Of a stretch of 64,000 bases of DNA, positions 20,628 to 28,447 are shown one piece after another. The stretch comes from Advenella alkanexedens. GTDB lineage: Bacteria > Pseudomonadota > Gammaproteobacteria > Burkholderiales > Burkholderiaceae_B. The position numbers were made by a program, and so were the translations under genes. The notes under the pieces were generated by a model. It worked only from the letters and a program-made list of their open reading frames with translations, was not told the origin of the DNA and did no database searches. The stretch spans positions 62,001 to 126,000 of the forward strand of contig NZ_JAHSPR010000004.1 in the NCBI RefSeq assembly GCF_019132845.1. Direction: 5' to 3'. Each line of letters begins with the position of its first letter. The first letter of the stretch is position 1.

Positions 20628-21041
20628 ATGAGCAATCTGACACGTTACGAAGATTTAAATGATCTGTTTAACGGTTTTTTCCTGAAACCCGTTGGTTTTC
20701 CCAAAAATGCCCCCGCGCTTACCATCAAAACAGACATCTCGGAAAAAGAAGATGCCTTCCTGGTAAAAGCAGAACTGCCTGGTGTCAAGAAAGAAGATAT
20801 TAAAGTCAAAATTGAAGGTGATACACTCAGCATTAGCGCTGAAGTCAAGCAGGAGTCTGAAAAGAAAGAAGGTGAACGCGTCCTGCACAGTGAACGCTAC
20901 TATGGTTCGGTCAGCCGCAGCTTCCGTCTTGGCAATGAAATTGACCAAGCTGCGTCCACGGCAAAATACGAAGATGGTGTCCTGAACCTGGAGCTTAAAA
21001 AACTCGCCAACAAGCCTTCATCTCACCTGACGGTTGAATAA
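20628..21041 (+). CDS. Small heat-shock protein, Hsp20/alpha-crystallin family
   Basis: ATP-independent chaperone of the cytoplasm that binds unfolding proteins. The 137-residue protein has an N-terminal part with YEDLNDLFNGFF, then the alpha-crystallin domain: DISEKEDAFLVKAELPGVKKEDI, described in parts (AELPGVKKEDI at residues ~47-57 is the conserved core), SERYYGSVSRSFRLG, and the A-x-x-x-x-G-V-L-x-L box (KYEDGVLNLELKK). The promoter at 20499 is of heat-shock type. An intrinsic terminator follows, so it is a single-gene unit. Confidence 0.96.
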   Translation: MSNLTRYEDLNDLFNGFFLKPVGFPKNAPALTIKTDISEKEDAFLVKAELPGVKKEDIKVKIEGDTLSISAEVKQESEKKEGERVLHSERYYGSVSRSFRLGNEIDQAASTAKYEDGVLNLELKKLANKPSSHLTVE

Positions 21042-21070
21042 ACCCGGGCAAATTTATGCCAAGCAACAAA

Positions 21071-21097
21071 AAGGCTGCCGGTAAAGCAGCCTTTTTT
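21071..21097 (+). terminator. Intrinsic terminator after the Hsp20 gene
   Basis: AAGGCTGC and GCAGCCTT form an 8-base stem with a 7-base loop, followed by a run of T. Confidence 0.85.
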
Positions 21098-21111
21098 ATT
21101 GGGAGAAAACC

Positions 21112-21300
21112 TTGCAGAAAAAACCGCAAAAACAGGATCAGCCAGACCCCAGGCCAGTTCCTCCGGTACGTCCTGACAATGATGAATGCTGCCATAGCGG
21201 GTGCGACCCCTGCGTATTTGACCTTTACCAAAACGATCTGGAACGTTACCGGGAGGCACTGAAACAATGGCAAAAGCGCCAACCCAAGCCCCGGCATTGA
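21112..21300 (+). CDS. Small oxidoreductase-like domain protein with four-cysteine motif
   Basis: A 62-residue protein. The start is TTG, supported by GGGAG seven bases upstream. After a Lys/Gln/Pro-rich beginning it contains DECCHSGCDPCVFDLY followed by a helix (LERYREALKQW), which matches the short 'oxidoreductase-like' domain found at the N-terminus of some eukaryotic oxidoreductases and as free-standing small proteins in proteobacteria. The cysteines (CC-x3-C-x2-C) suggest metal or iron-sulfur binding. Its precise role is not known. It converges on the YciI-like gene. Confidence 0.8.
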   Translation: MQKKPQKQDQPDPRPVPPVRPDNDECCHSGCDPCVFDLYQNDLERYREALKQWQKRQPKPRH

Positions 21301-21306
21301 TTTTGC

Positions 21307-21798
21307 CTAACGGCTTTCCAGAATGGCGCCGCCCTCACCCTCCCAATTTTGTTCACTTTCATTCAACGGTTTTTTTTGGGCATATTTTTTAATCCGGGCA
21401 TGAACATCCGGATATTTTTCAAAAATGGCCCGCGCCTCTTCAGAAAACTCATCGGTTTCATGAAGCCGCCTTACTTCAATAACATCACCTTCCTGCAAGG
21501 GACATAGCAAAGCCCATTCCACCGCCTGGTCTATGGAGTTTACTTTAAGCATCCAATAGACTCCCAATGTTTCAGTCACCCCCTCATACGGAGAATGCTG
21601 GATAATCTGCTTGCCTCCTTCGTATTTAATCCTGACTCCTGAAGCAGGCGGATGCAGGGCATTCAATGACAGCAATACTCCTGCCTTGAACAGCAGGTCG
21701 TTATACTTCATCATGGATTCCAAAGCCACGTTATCAGATACGATCGACTTGCTCGCCCTGTCATAACCTTTGGGAATCATTAAAATAAGCACTCTCAT
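21307..21798 (-). CDS. YciI-like (YCII/DGPF family) protein
   Basis: A 163-residue protein of the family that includes YciI and PhnB-linked DGPF proteins. It begins with RVLILMIPKGYDRA, contains YNDLLFKAGVLLSLNALHP, and has the characteristic segment SPYEGVTETLGVYWMLKV, where the family usually has DGPFxExKExLGGYW, followed by SIDQAVEWALLCPL and IEVRRLHE. Such proteins are often linked to ECF sigma factors, but none is present here. The biochemical function is unknown. A ribosome binding site (AAGGAGG) precedes the ATG. Confidence 0.85.
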   Translation of the reverse strand: MRVLILMIPKGYDRASKSIVSDNVALESMMKYNDLLFKAGVLLSLNALHPPASGVRIKYEGGKQIIQHSPYEGVTETLGVYWMLKVNSIDQAVEWALLCPLQEGDVIEVRRLHETDEFSEEARAIFEKYPDVHARIKKYAQKKPLNESEQNWEGEGGAILESR

Positions 21799-22102
21799 GA
21801 CAATACCTCCTTATAAAAAGGGGCCTACATTTCACGGGTTTGCTCCCGTTGTAAATGGTTATCCACTTTTATTGTTGAAATCCTTGTGAACAACTTTCAA
21901 ATAAGATTGTACAGCCATTCCAAGCAATTGAAAAACCAGCATTTTTTTATTAACGCTCTATTTTTAACCAATACCCGACATACCCTTTATTCTTCACACT
22001 TTATACATGGCAATACAAAAATCGCTGTTACAATAAACAGGTAATCTTTGTACCATCACAATTACCTAATAAAAACACCAAAACCAAACTGAAGGAAGCG
22101 CC
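21799..22102. other. Gene-free stretch between divergent YciI-like and DUF4870-like genes
   Basis: AT-rich spacer that must contain the promoters of both divergent genes. A short hairpin ACGGG-6-CCCGT lies at 21834-21849 close to the YciI-like start. Nothing else with a recognisable form was seen. Confidence 0.5.
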
Positions 22103-22462
22103 ATGAACCAAGAAATCACCCCTACCCCATCACCCGCAACCGATCCCAAAACCTATACCATCATTATTTACATTTTAATGACGCTGGGTCTGTTTACGGG
22201 TGTTTTTGGTCTGGTGGCCGTTATCATGGCCTACATCAAAAAAGAAGATTTCAAGGGAACGGTTTATTATGACCACATGGTTTACCTGATCAAAACCTTC
22301 TGGGCAGGCTTGGCAGCGGCTATTGTGGGTATTATTCTCATGATTATTCTTATTGGCTGGATTATTTTCATTGCCGCCTATATCTGGTTCATCTACCGTA
22401 TCACCCTGGGCTTCATCAATTTGCTTGATGGCAAACCGGTTTCCACCACCTCATGGTTTTAA
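22103..22462 (+). CDS. DUF4870-like small inner-membrane protein
   Basis: A 119-residue protein with a Pro/Thr-rich cytoplasmic start and three hydrophobic helices (residues ~19-45, ~63-85 and ~88-110). The features YIKKEDFKGTVYYDHM and the C-terminal IYRITLGFINLLDGKPV are typical of DUF4870/Tic20-like proteins of proteobacteria. The ATG has GAAGGAAGCG upstream. Function unknown. A strong hairpin separates it from the converging nitric oxide reductase gene. Confidence 0.8.
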   Translation: MNQEITPTPSPATDPKTYTIIIYILMTLGLFTGVFGLVAVIMAYIKKEDFKGTVYYDHMVYLIKTFWAGLAAAIVGIILMIILIGWIIFIAAYIWFIYRITLGFINLLDGKPVSTTSWF

Positions 22463-22473
22463 GGAAGCAAAAT

Positions 22474-22508
22474 AGGACTGAACGCTGCCAGTAACAGCGT
22501 TCAGTCCT
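22474..22508 (-). terminator. Terminator hairpin between the DUF4870-like gene and norB
   Basis: A 14-base perfect inverted repeat (AGGACTGAACGCTG, loop of 7). On the minus strand it is followed by ATTTTG; it may serve both converging genes. Confidence 0.65.
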
Positions 22509-22590
22509 GGAAAAAGTTTGGGCATTACCGGTCGTTAAACCCTTCACACCCAAACCACGCTTGACCTGACCTCTTCACATTACGCCAAAA

Positions 22591-24891
22591 TTACCACTCT
22601 TTTCTGGCCGAGGCCCTGGCATGGGTGCCTGCACCCGCCATCACAGTGGCATCATGATCTCCCGAATGAAGCAGGCCCAGCACAACCTGCCAGGCAACCG
22701 AGAAAGCTCCCACAATGAACACCACATCACCAAAGGTGCGGATCCAGCGCAAGGTTTCCAAAAACCCCTGCTGCAAAAAAGTATCACTGCGTGCATACCA
22801 CATGCCCACATCCACACTGGCTTCAAACTGGAACAGGCCAACCGGCAGCAGGCTGGTTAAAATCATTAACACCAATCCCGCATTCAGCCACCAGAACCCG
22901 GTGCCCATCAATTTATCGCTAAACACAAAACCTGGCTTGATATAACGCAGTACCAGCAATACAAAACCAATGGCCAGGAACCCATAAACGCCAAACAGGG
23001 CCGCGTGCGCATGCACCGCTGTCGTGTTCAGGCCTTGCAGGTAGAACAAGGCAATCGGCGTATTAATCATGAAGCCAAAAATACCGGCACCCACCATATT
23101 CCAAAATGCAACAGCCACAAAACACATCAATGGCCATTTCACTTTTTCCATCCATGGTGCCCGTGCTTTCAGGCTCCAGTGCTCCCATGCCTCATAGCCC
23201 AGCAGAATCAAAGGCACCACCTCCAGGGCGCTAAACGCGGCACCAATTGCCATAATAGGCGTTGTGGTGCCCGAGAAATACAGGTGATGAAAAGTGCCGG
23301 GCACGCCCCCCACCATAAACAGGGATGCCGCCGCCAGGCTGGCCGTGGTTGCCATACGCTTGGAAACCAGCCCCATGCTGGAAAACACAAAGGCTAAAGC
23401 GGTAGTAGCGAACACCTCAAAAATACCCTCTACCCACAGATGCACCACCCACCAGCGCCAGTATTCCATAATCGTGATATTGGTACGCTCGCCATAAAAC
23501 AGGCCAGTACCATAAAACAGGCCAATCGCAATGGTAGACATGCACAGCAGGGCCAGCAGGTTTTTATCACCGCCCTGCTTCAGTGCAGGTATAAAGGCCC
23601 TGAGCATTAGCCCCAGCCAGAAGACAATACCAATAAACAAAGCCAGCTGCCAAACCCGGCCAAGGTCCAGATACTCATACCCCTGGTGGCCCAACCAGAA
23701 ATTCAGGTACTCTGGCATAACCTGCTTGATGGCCAGGAAATTACCTGCCAGCGTGCCCACGACCACCACAATCAAGGCCACAAACAGAATATTCACCCCC
23801 AGCTTTTGATACGGAGGATCTTTCCCGCCGTTCACCAATGGCCCCAGAAACAGGCCAACACTTAAGAATGCCGTGGCAATCCAGAAAATGGCCAGTTGCA
23901 AGTGCCAGGTACGGGTTAATGAGTAGGGAAACCACTGTGAAACATCAATCCCGTAAAAATGCTGCCCTTCAATAGTGTAGTGCGCGGTAAACCCGCCCAA
24001 CAGAACCTGCGCGGCAAACAAGGCAACCACAACAAACAAATATTTGCCCAGGGCCCTTTGTGACGGGGTTAGTCCTGCCAGCGAAAGCGGGTCATTGGCA
24101 GGCGCCTGGGGCTCTGGTTCATGGCGGCGTAAAAACGCCCAGCCCATAACCAGAAAACCGGTTCCGGCAATCAGGATAATCACACAGGCCAAAGACCACA
24201 GTACATTTTCTGTTGTCGGATGGTTACCCACCAAAGGCTCGGGCGGCCAGTTATTGGTATACGTAGCCACACTGCCCGGCCTTTCGGTAGAAGCTGCCCA
24301 GGATGTCCAGAAAAAGAACTTGGTTAATGCCTGCCTGCGTTCATCATTAGGCAGGGTATTTTCCTTCATGGCATAGTTGTCGCGCATTTGCCGTAACGCA
24401 GGATCATCCCCATAGAGTCTGAAATAATGGTCTGCCGTTTGCTCAATGGCCTGTGCCCGTCGCTCGGATACAGTCATCACACCCGTTTCGGCATTCAGGG
24501 TATTGGCCCTGAATTCTTTTTTAGCCGCATAAATCAGGCTGGCCTGGCTATCAAAATCCAACTCATCATAAGGTTTGCCGTATTTGTCCAGCGCAGCCAG
24601 ATTCAGCCAGGCCAGCAATTCCCGGTGCAACCAGTCTGCCGTCCAGTCGGGCGCCTGGTAAGCACCATGCCCCCAGATGGAACCTACCTGCATACCACCA
24701 GTACTTTGCCAGGCCGTTTGCCCATCCAGAACCTCATCTTTGGTCATGACAACCTTGCCCGAAGGCGTGACCACCTGATTGGGAATGGGAGGAACGTGCT
24801 TATAGACCTCTACACCAGCCAAGCCCAGAATTGCAAAGGTTATCGCCAGAACGGCAATTAATGTCCACCATAATGCCTTGTACTCTCTCAT
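22591..24891 (-). CDS. norB: Quinol-dependent nitric oxide reductase (qNOR)
   Basis: Single-subunit inner-membrane enzyme that reduces two NO to N2O with electrons from quinol, used in denitrification or NO defence. The ATG at 24891 is preferred over 24972 because GGAGGAAGGATC lies just upstream; this gives 766 residues, the qNOR length (cNorB alone is ~450). After the first membrane helix comes the ~200-residue periplasmic cytochrome-c-like domain without a CxxCH heme site (GQTAWQSTGGMQVGSIWGHGAY, WLHRELLAWL), then the twelve-helix heme-copper oxidase core with WWVVHLWVEGIFEVFA and GGVPGTFHHLYFSG (metal-binding His). It is transcribed alone. Confidence 0.95.
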   Translation of the reverse strand: MREYKALWWTLIAVLAITFAILGLAGVEVYKHVPPIPNQVVTPSGKVVMTKDEVLDGQTAWQSTGGMQVGSIWGHGAYQAPDWTADWLHRELLAWLNLAALDKYGKPYDELDFDSQASLIYAAKKEFRANTLNAETGVMTVSERRAQAIEQTADHYFRLYGDDPALRQMRDNYAMKENTLPNDERRQALTKFFFWTSWAASTERPGSVATYTNNWPPEPLVGNHPTTENVLWSLACVIILIAGTGFLVMGWAFLRRHEPEPQAPANDPLSLAGLTPSQRALGKYLFVVVALFAAQVLLGGFTAHYTIEGQHFYGIDVSQWFPYSLTRTWHLQLAIFWIATAFLSVGLFLGPLVNGGKDPPYQKLGVNILFVALIVVVVGTLAGNFLAIKQVMPEYLNFWLGHQGYEYLDLGRVWQLALFIGIVFWLGLMLRAFIPALKQGGDKNLLALLCMSTIAIGLFYGTGLFYGERTNITIMEYWRWWVVHLWVEGIFEVFATTALAFVFSSMGLVSKRMATTASLAAASLFMVGGVPGTFHHLYFSGTTTPIMAIGAAFSALEVVPLILLGYEAWEHWSLKARAPWMEKVKWPLMCFVAVAFWNMVGAGIFGFMINTPIALFYLQGLNTTAVHAHAALFGVYGFLAIGFVLLVLRYIKPGFVFSDKLMGTGFWWLNAGLVLMILTSLLPVGLFQFEASVDVGMWYARSDTFLQQGFLETLRWIRTFGDVVFIVGAFSVAWQVVLGLLHSGDHDATVMAGAGTHARASARKEW

Positions 24892-25133
24892 GATCCTTCC
24901 TCCCTCATGCCTGCTTGTGAAACCATATTTGCACCGACAATCAACTTTGGTACCGAACCAATGAAATCGCAATTAAGTGGTAGAGCCGATTATTGCTTTT
25001 TAATATTTTTTGTTTTTAATGCATGACACTCCATACCCGCATTGAACTCCCTAGAGACCATAGGCGTCAAGCAGCATCTGAATTAACGTTACACTTATTA
25101 CTGAATCGTCAAAATACTTTCTTTTGCAAATAA

Positions 25134-26087
25134 TCAGTAACGCGGTACATAGAGACTTGAAAAACTGGCGGGACTTTGTGCCATTTCATAGCGTTGCGTC
25201 CAAATTTCAGACACCGAATCATCCATCACCGGGAACTGTCTGGCCAGGCCTGAAACCGCAACATCCTGACCGGCAGTATTCCAGGAAACCACCAACACAA
25301 AAGGCGGCTGATCTTTAGTGTACGGCATGTCATCCATGCCATCAGATGACATGCTAGCCCAAAGTTCTTCGATGACCCGAGCCGGCCTGGCAACATCTCC
25401 ATCACTTTTTCCGGCATAAGCCGACGGCGCCAGTGATGGCGGCTGGAGCGGTATCCAATCCCTGTTGGGGCCTACCGGATCAACCAGGCCAAGACAAGGC
25501 TCACCCAGACAATCAGCAGCCTGCGCCTGGGCATCAGGGATCTCTTTGCGGCTGGCATGCAAAAGACCTGCCCTGGTACCCATGACCGGCGCCATGACAA
25601 ATCGCCAACTAACATTCGGCCCAACACCAAACTCCGCAGGCGCAGCCACCTGTGCTTCGGGCACAAATGCCAACAGCTCGTTGCGACGTGCCGGCCCCAC
25701 GTTATAGCGTGTGACTTCCACATAGTCCTGCCGTGCCTCCGGAACCTCAGAAGAAGCATTCATGCTGTAAGCAACCCGATAGCGGGCATGCGGCAAACTG
25801 GCTTCTTTGGCATCAAAAAGCAATATTGCCCGGGTAATGGGATCCAGATCCGCATCTGGCAAACTTATCGATGCGCCCCCATTTTGCGCGTCAGGGAAAT
25901 TTTTTTTCGAATAGTATTGCTCATCAGTTAAGGTGTCGGGATCGACAATGACATAACCCTCACCCTGGATGAATGCCGCGGCGTCGGCCTCAAGTGCTGC
26001 CAATGCCTGCTGGTAAACCTGACTGGCTGCCGTTGGCCCTGCTAGCAAGAACAGGCCTGTCACCCCAAGTATCAGACGTGTACTCAT
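25134..26087 (-). CDS. Exported protein of unknown function
   Basis: Unrecognised family, 317 residues with a clear signal peptide (MSTRLILGVTGLFLLAGPTAAS). The mature part has YVIVDPDTLTDEQYYSKKNF, a long stretch rich in Ala and Pro, two Cys five residues apart in DCLGEPCLG (possible disulfide), and a conserved-looking C-terminal part with PPFVLVVSWN and SEIWTQRYEMAQSPASFSSLYVP. Its start overlaps the stop of the upstream membrane-protein gene by four bases, so the two products probably act together in the envelope. Confidence 0.7.
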   Translation of the reverse strand: MSTRLILGVTGLFLLAGPTAASQVYQQALAALEADAAAFIQGEGYVIVDPDTLTDEQYYSKKNFPDAQNGGASISLPDADLDPITRAILLFDAKEASLPHARYRVAYSMNASSEVPEARQDYVEVTRYNVGPARRNELLAFVPEAQVAAPAEFGVGPNVSWRFVMAPVMGTRAGLLHASRKEIPDAQAQAADCLGEPCLGLVDPVGPNRDWIPLQPPSLAPSAYAGKSDGDVARPARVIEELWASMSSDGMDDMPYTKDQPPFVLVVSWNTAGQDVAVSGLARQFPVMDDSVSEIWTQRYEMAQSPASFSSLYVPRY

Positions 26088-27082
26088 GACTGGCTACCTC
26101 CGGTTTCTACAGAAACATCCCGGGCCTCAGGCGTACCTGAAGTCCAACGGGCTGCCCGGTCTTTTAACTGGCCAAACTTGCTGGACACCCCTTCCAGCCG
26201 GGACGTCCAGGTGGGGTCTGGGCTTTGGCCCTCAATGGCTTGAAAATAAGACTGCAACAGGCATGCAATGGCAAAAGGCTCAATGACCGCAACCTTGATC
26301 GACCAGGCAAACAACAGGGCAAATACAACACTACCTGCCGACCAGGTGCCGGGCATGAAATAAACCAAGGCGGCAGCCGGTGCCAGCAACACCAGAAACA
26401 CCAGTAGCGACAGCCCGTACATCAGCACGGTAAGCCAAGCCGCATTCCTGAGCATTCCCGGTGCATTCTGTGCGTACAAAACCAGGGCCGTTTGTGCCGA
26501 CGTCCAGGGATTGCCACTTTCCGTTTTGATGGCATAGGCAAGTATGATTTCATCAATTAAACCCACCGACACCCGAAGAAAGACGCGCACCACCCCCATC
26601 ACCTGTTGCATGCCCGGGATGGGAAGAATACTGCCCAGCCCTTGCAACAAGCCTGTAATGGCAGTAATGACACCCTTGACAAGCTGGTCTATCACGAACA
26701 GCACATTGGCTTGAGCGTAACGGCTTTTCACCACCGAGCCGGCGTACTCAATTTGCGACTTGCCACCCGGTATGGGCTTGCTGTCAAGCAACTGCACCAT
26801 TGCCGCGATATGGGCAGCCTTAACCATGTACAGAATGTATTCCCTAAGAAAATACATAATTCCCGCCGTTACGCCAAAACCAATGGCTCCTCCCCAGAAC
26901 GCGGCCGTTGCCTGAAAACCCTCGTCACCCAGCCCGCCAATTCCCCAACCAATGCCCGATCCTATGCCCGTTATCAGGATATACGCCAGCGTAATGCCAA
27001 AATACACCGCACAGCGCAATAAAATGAAGGGCATGGTTTGCATCATTAATGTCAAGGATCGCCCAATACTGAAATCCCACAT
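26084..27082 (-). CDS. Polytopic inner-membrane protein of unknown function
   Basis: Unrecognised family. The ATG at 27082 is chosen because AAGGAGAAAG precedes it; the frame is open to 27139. The 332-residue protein has about six or seven hydrophobic segments, with a glycine-rich pair early on (GIGSGIGWGIGGLG, GGAIGFGVTAGIMYF). A cytoplasmic loop contains LDSKPIPGGKSQIEYAGSVV. The C-terminal ~50 residues are soluble and charged. It lies between the REC-LuxR regulator and the exported protein, and is coupled to the latter by a four-base overlap. Confidence 0.72.
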   Translation of the reverse strand: MWDFSIGRSLTLMMQTMPFILLRCAVYFGITLAYILITGIGSGIGWGIGGLGDEGFQATAAFWGGAIGFGVTAGIMYFLREYILYMVKAAHIAAMVQLLDSKPIPGGKSQIEYAGSVVKSRYAQANVLFVIDQLVKGVITAITGLLQGLGSILPIPGMQQVMGVVRVFLRVSVGLIDEIILAYAIKTESGNPWTSAQTALVLYAQNAPGMLRNAAWLTVLMYGLSLLVFLVLLAPAAALVYFMPGTWSAGSVVFALLFAWSIKVAVIEPFAIACLLQSYFQAIEGQSPDPTWTSRLEGVSSKFGQLKDRAARWTSGTPEARDVSVETGGSQS

Positions 27083-27196
27083 ATACTTTCTCCTTAACCT
27101 GTTTTTATCAATTGGCCCTGCCCAAGCAATCACCATCACCCAGTGTATCCAAAGTTCACAGGAAAGAAACCGTATTAACAGACGGGATCCCCTGGC

Positions 27197-28270
27197 TCAC
27201 TCTTGGGCAACACTCACCGGCAGGGTCAATAACAAGGCAATCAGGTCGGCCTGACGGTTGGTATTTGTTTTCTGAAAAATATTACGTTTATGAAAAGCCA
27301 CCGTGGTCAGGGAAATGTCAAAAGTTTCAGCAATCTGATCGGGCCGCAACCCCTGGGCGAAGGCCCAGGCAATCCGCGCCTCGGTCGGGGTCAACTTGAA
27401 CAGGGCGTCAAGCGCCCTGACCGGCACCGGTTCATTATTACCTCCTGCACTAATGAATAATGCCGCCACACAGGTATCCTCTTTGCTGTCCACACCCTCT
27501 AGCGCACAAACGGTCACCAGCAAATCACGCTGGCCATTCAAACGGGGAAAAGACAGGAACTCGGTATATTCCCGTCCATTCAAAGCGGCATCAATCGCCA
27601 CCTGAATCACAGAAAACAAACCTTCAAAACCCGGTATTTTTTCAGCACTGAATACTCCCTGGGAGACAGAATCGGCACAATCAAACATTAAGCGCTGCGC
27701 TGAAATATTGGCAAACTGGATCCTGCTCTCTCGATCCAGAAGAACCACACCCGCCGTTATCAAATTAAACATGCGAACCAGGCAATGAAAAGACTGGCTC
27801 TCAAGTTGCCGTCCGGCACCAGCCGATGCTGCCCGCCAGCCCTCATCACCGGCCAGCTTGTTGCGCATACGCCGGACCTGCCGAAGACGTGCCGCAATCG
27901 TTGCCAGCATCAAATCAAAATTAACGGGCTTAACCAGATAATCATCGGCACCGGCATACTTGCCTTGCGCAATCTGATCCGAACCATCCTGGGCGCTCAG
28001 GAAGACAAAAGGAACATCTGCCAAATCAGTCATGGATTCCCGAATCACACGCAACAGCGCATAGCCATCCATCACGGGCATGGCAATATCACACAATATC
28101 AAGTCGGGACGGCAGTCTTCAAGCCGATCCAGTGCATCCTGGCCATTCACGGCCTGTACAACGACATAACCGGCATCCTCTAGCTCATTGCTTAATATCT
28201 CTCGTAAATCCCGCTCATCTTCCACCCATAAAATCGTTGCTTGCGTGCCATCAATGGCAACCCCTCTCAT
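27197..28270 (-). CDS. Response regulator with REC, PAS-like and LuxR-type DNA-binding domains
   Basis: A 357-residue regulator. The ATG at 28270 has AAGGAGGAAAGGGGC directly upstream and is preferred over 28294. The receiver domain (residues ~10-125) has the acidic pair in LWVEDERD, the phosphoacceptor Asp in DLILCDIAMP and the Lys in DYLVKPV. A middle part (~150-260) looks PAS-like (LLDRESRIQFANISAQRL). The C-terminal helix-turn-helix of the LuxR/FixJ kind is LTPTEARIAWAFAQG, then DISLTTVAFHKRNIFQKT. No sensor kinase lies nearby, so it is an orphan regulator, probably of the flanking envelope genes. Confidence 0.88.
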   Translation of the reverse strand: MRGVAIDGTQATILWVEDERDLREILSNELEDAGYVVVQAVNGQDALDRLEDCRPDLILCDIAMPVMDGYALLRVIRESMTDLADVPFVFLSAQDGSDQIAQGKYAGADDYLVKPVNFDLMLATIAARLRQVRRMRNKLAGDEGWRAASAGAGRQLESQSFHCLVRMFNLITAGVVLLDRESRIQFANISAQRLMFDCADSVSQGVFSAEKIPGFEGLFSVIQVAIDAALNGREYTEFLSFPRLNGQRDLLVTVCALEGVDSKEDTCVAALFISAGGNNEPVPVRALDALFKLTPTEARIAWAFAQGLRPDQIAETFDISLTTVAFHKRNIFQKTNTNRQADLIALLLTLPVSVAQE

Positions 28271-28360
28271 GCCCCTTTCCTCCTTGTCTGGCATCTGTTT
28301 TATTCATGCGCGTCGGGCACCGGATCACCTTCATGATCACCAGGAAAACATGATTATTAT

Positions 28361-28390
28361 TTTAAACAGGGCTCTGGTATAAGAGCCCTG
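28361..28390 (-). terminator. Probable terminator after the VWA gene
   Basis: A 9-base perfect stem (CAGGGCTCT and AGAGCCCTG, loop of 6), followed on the minus strand by TTTAAAATAAT. Confidence 0.6.
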
Positions 28391-28447
28391 CCGTTATTGC
28401 CTGAACTATATCAAGATTCAATTAAATAAACAAATGACAAGACCCGC

